From Mercurialis annua (taxonomy: Eukaryota > Streptophyta > Magnoliopsida > Malpighiales > Euphorbiaceae): 64,000 nt of DNA. Both the position numbers and the translations under genes were made by a program. The notes below the pieces were generated by a model, which saw nothing but the letters and a program-made list of their open reading frames with translations, searched no databases and had not been told where the DNA came from. Shown piece after piece: positions 62,178 to 64,000 of this stretch; within the stretch, counting starts at the first letter, position 1; each line of letters begins with the position of its first letter. The stretch is taken from the NCBI RefSeq assembly GCF_937616625.2, contig NC_065573.1:18491001-18555000 (forward strand). Direction: 5' to 3'.

Positions 62178-64000
62178 TGTCACGGTCCATTTTCATGAAT
62201 CGCGACCGGCGCTAGGGTATGGGTAATATAGTACCAAAACCAGTAGCTAGCCTTTCGATTAACATATAAACACATAAACCTGCAGAAAACCAATGCTCGG
62301 GGGCAACCGAGACTTCAGCCTAAATCTTACAGTTATAATGTTCAACAGTTAATATAACATGTTTATCCAATTTTGAGTCTAATATAGATTTATCATAAAC
62401 CAATGTAAATAATATAACATGCCAAAACAATATAACCAGTCGAACCAATCCGACAAAATATATAATATTAATAAAGACGTCTAGTTACTACTGCGGTCTA
62501 AGAATAAAATAGTTTGACAATTTACAAAAATAAATGGAACCTCCGAGGAAAAGTAAATGCGGAGATCACCAGACTCTCTCAGATCATAACCCTGGGGAAA
62601 ATTAGGAAAACAACGGGGTCAGATATACTGAGATGAGTTTATACCACTATCTACATTTATTAAGTGGAAACCCTTTAAAACATTTGATAACGATATTACA
62701 AATAATAGTTGGAACCCTAATCCACAATTCTAAATAATAAACATAATCCAACAGGTCTGGTCCCGAGAGCTGAGCTACACCGAGTTACCACTGACCACAC
62801 TTATACCAGAGTCCCGAGAGCTGAGCTACACCGAGTTACTCTACTTGGTCCCGAGAGCTATGCTCACACCGAGTTACCACATTACCATAATTACCTTTCC
62901 CAGATCATTACCGGTGCGCACGCAGTCCTAGTGATGCCCATTAGGTAGCATGTTCCAACTAGAAGCCATAATATAAAAACAGTTCGAAATATACATACAA
63001 TATATATATTTAATATTAAAATAACAATTTACTCAATAAAGCGGTAAATAGTAAGTACAAACTCACTGCTTGCTAATCCACGTGAAAACCGGCAAGCAAC
63101 TAATCCTGGTTCACCTCTAGAGCACGAACAATAGAGGGTCTAGACAAATAAAATAATTATTAAAAACAGACCCTAACTTTAGAGAGTACTAGACACCACA
63201 TAGGACTAGCACAATTAACACGTCGGAAATAAACAAGCCAGAACACACAAAAATACTCATTAGGTAATAAAGCCCAATTAATATAAGTTTATTGAGTTCT
63301 CGCTTAAAATCCAATTTATAAATATTATTTAATAATCTTTAAATAATAATTAATTTTCCAAATAGTGGGTTAGCCGAGTTATCATTAACTACCAAGCTAA
63401 CCTCACTTGTCGAGTGACCCAAGTCTAACCCGACTCAAAACGTTTATCAATATAAACCCGAGTTTATATTTATAAAATAATTCAATAAAATAACAATCCA
63501 TTTTAAAAGCGGAACTCAATAACTTCAATTCCAAATAACCCAAGTTACACCCCAAAAATCTAACCATTTTAAGTTTATAAAAGTTTAGAGACTAAATTGT
63601 ACTTTAGCCAATTAGGGACTAAACTGTACTTTTGCCAATTAGGGACTAAATTGTACTTTAGTCAATTTGATATCCAAAACCAATTTAATTGCTTTTGTTT
63701 ATAATTAAAACCAAATATAAAGTTATTAATTAAAAATCCACTTAATTAAGTTATAAACTAAGTTCAGGGGCTAAATTGAACTTTAGCCATTTTGTTATTC
63801 GAGATTGGATATAAGTACCCGAGTAATTATATTAACTCAATTTACAATTTATCAATGTTTATAACATTCTAATCAAAACTAAATTCAAGTTATAATCAAA
63901 GCAAATGTTAAAGTTTAACTTAAGGATTTAATTGTTTCAAACAAAACACTTGGTGATTGAAGTGGCCATTTAGCCATCCCTTTCCTTTCAAAATTAACAA
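62178..64000 (-). repeat. Partial LTR of the Tekay-like family
   Basis: Starts TGTCACGGTCC and is collinear with 24547-26375 and 32867-34695, including the 'cccgagagctgagctacaccgag' triplet at 62760-62875 and the 'gggactaaattgtac' minisatellite at 63588-63665, but with many substitutions and small indels. It runs off the window, so I cannot tell solo LTR from full element. Confidence 0.88.

Overview
The window is a stretch of eudicot-type plant nuclear DNA: AT-rich and dominated by nested transposable elements, with one intact host gene. Plant origin is shown by Ty3/gypsy chromovirus (Tekay/Del-like) and Tat-lineage LTR retrotransposons, a Ty1/copia element, L1-type LINEs, a tRNA-derived SINE, Stowaway, Tourist, hAT and Mutator-type MITEs, and a plant-specific dirigent gene. 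No bacterial-style operons, rRNA genes, tRNA genes or CRISPR arrays were seen. All comparisons between repeat copies were made by eye.

Layout. 263-7211: a non-autonomous Tat-like gypsy element (perfect 5-bp target duplication GTTAG) with a gag-protease frame broken by two stops, a spliced antisense ORF, and a G20 tract before the 3' LTR; it has no reverse transcriptase or integrase. 7212-18713: intergenic DNA with at least nine MITEs, most with recognisable target duplications, a pararetrovirus-like coding fragment lying between dinucleotide repeats (9598-10253), and a dead antisense LINE split by two MITEs (13081-15343). 18714-39012: a GRF zinc-finger coding exon split by a 20.1-kb nest. The outermost layer is a decayed copia element; its 3' LTR holds a 3.0-kb solo LTR of a chromovirus family; that solo LTR in turn holds an intact, apparently very young Tekay-like element (24547-35759, minus strand) with a 1655-residue gag-pol. 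40331-45320: the dead 3' half of a Tat-lineage element with a 29-bp tandem array. 45330-50315: two decayed LINEs on the plus strand. 50459-51400: a SINE just upstream of a complete dirigent gene. 52014-61778: a MITE split by a non-autonomous gag-only element with chromovirus-like LTRs (52160-61639). 62178-64000: the start of another LTR close to the Tekay-like family, cut by the window edge.

How the parts relate. The Tekay-like polyprotein is the only apparently complete retrotransposition machinery here. The gag-only element shares its tRNA-iMet primer site, LTR end sequences and gag resemblance, so it may be mobilised by a chromovirus pol in trans. The Tat-like element has only gag and protease and would need a partner. 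The most interesting signals are the intron-containing antisense ORF, the compensated palindrome array of the Tat element, the recurrent CG-centred hairpin clusters in three chromovirus LTR families, and the split GRF exon whose reading frame is recovered when the nest is conceptually removed.
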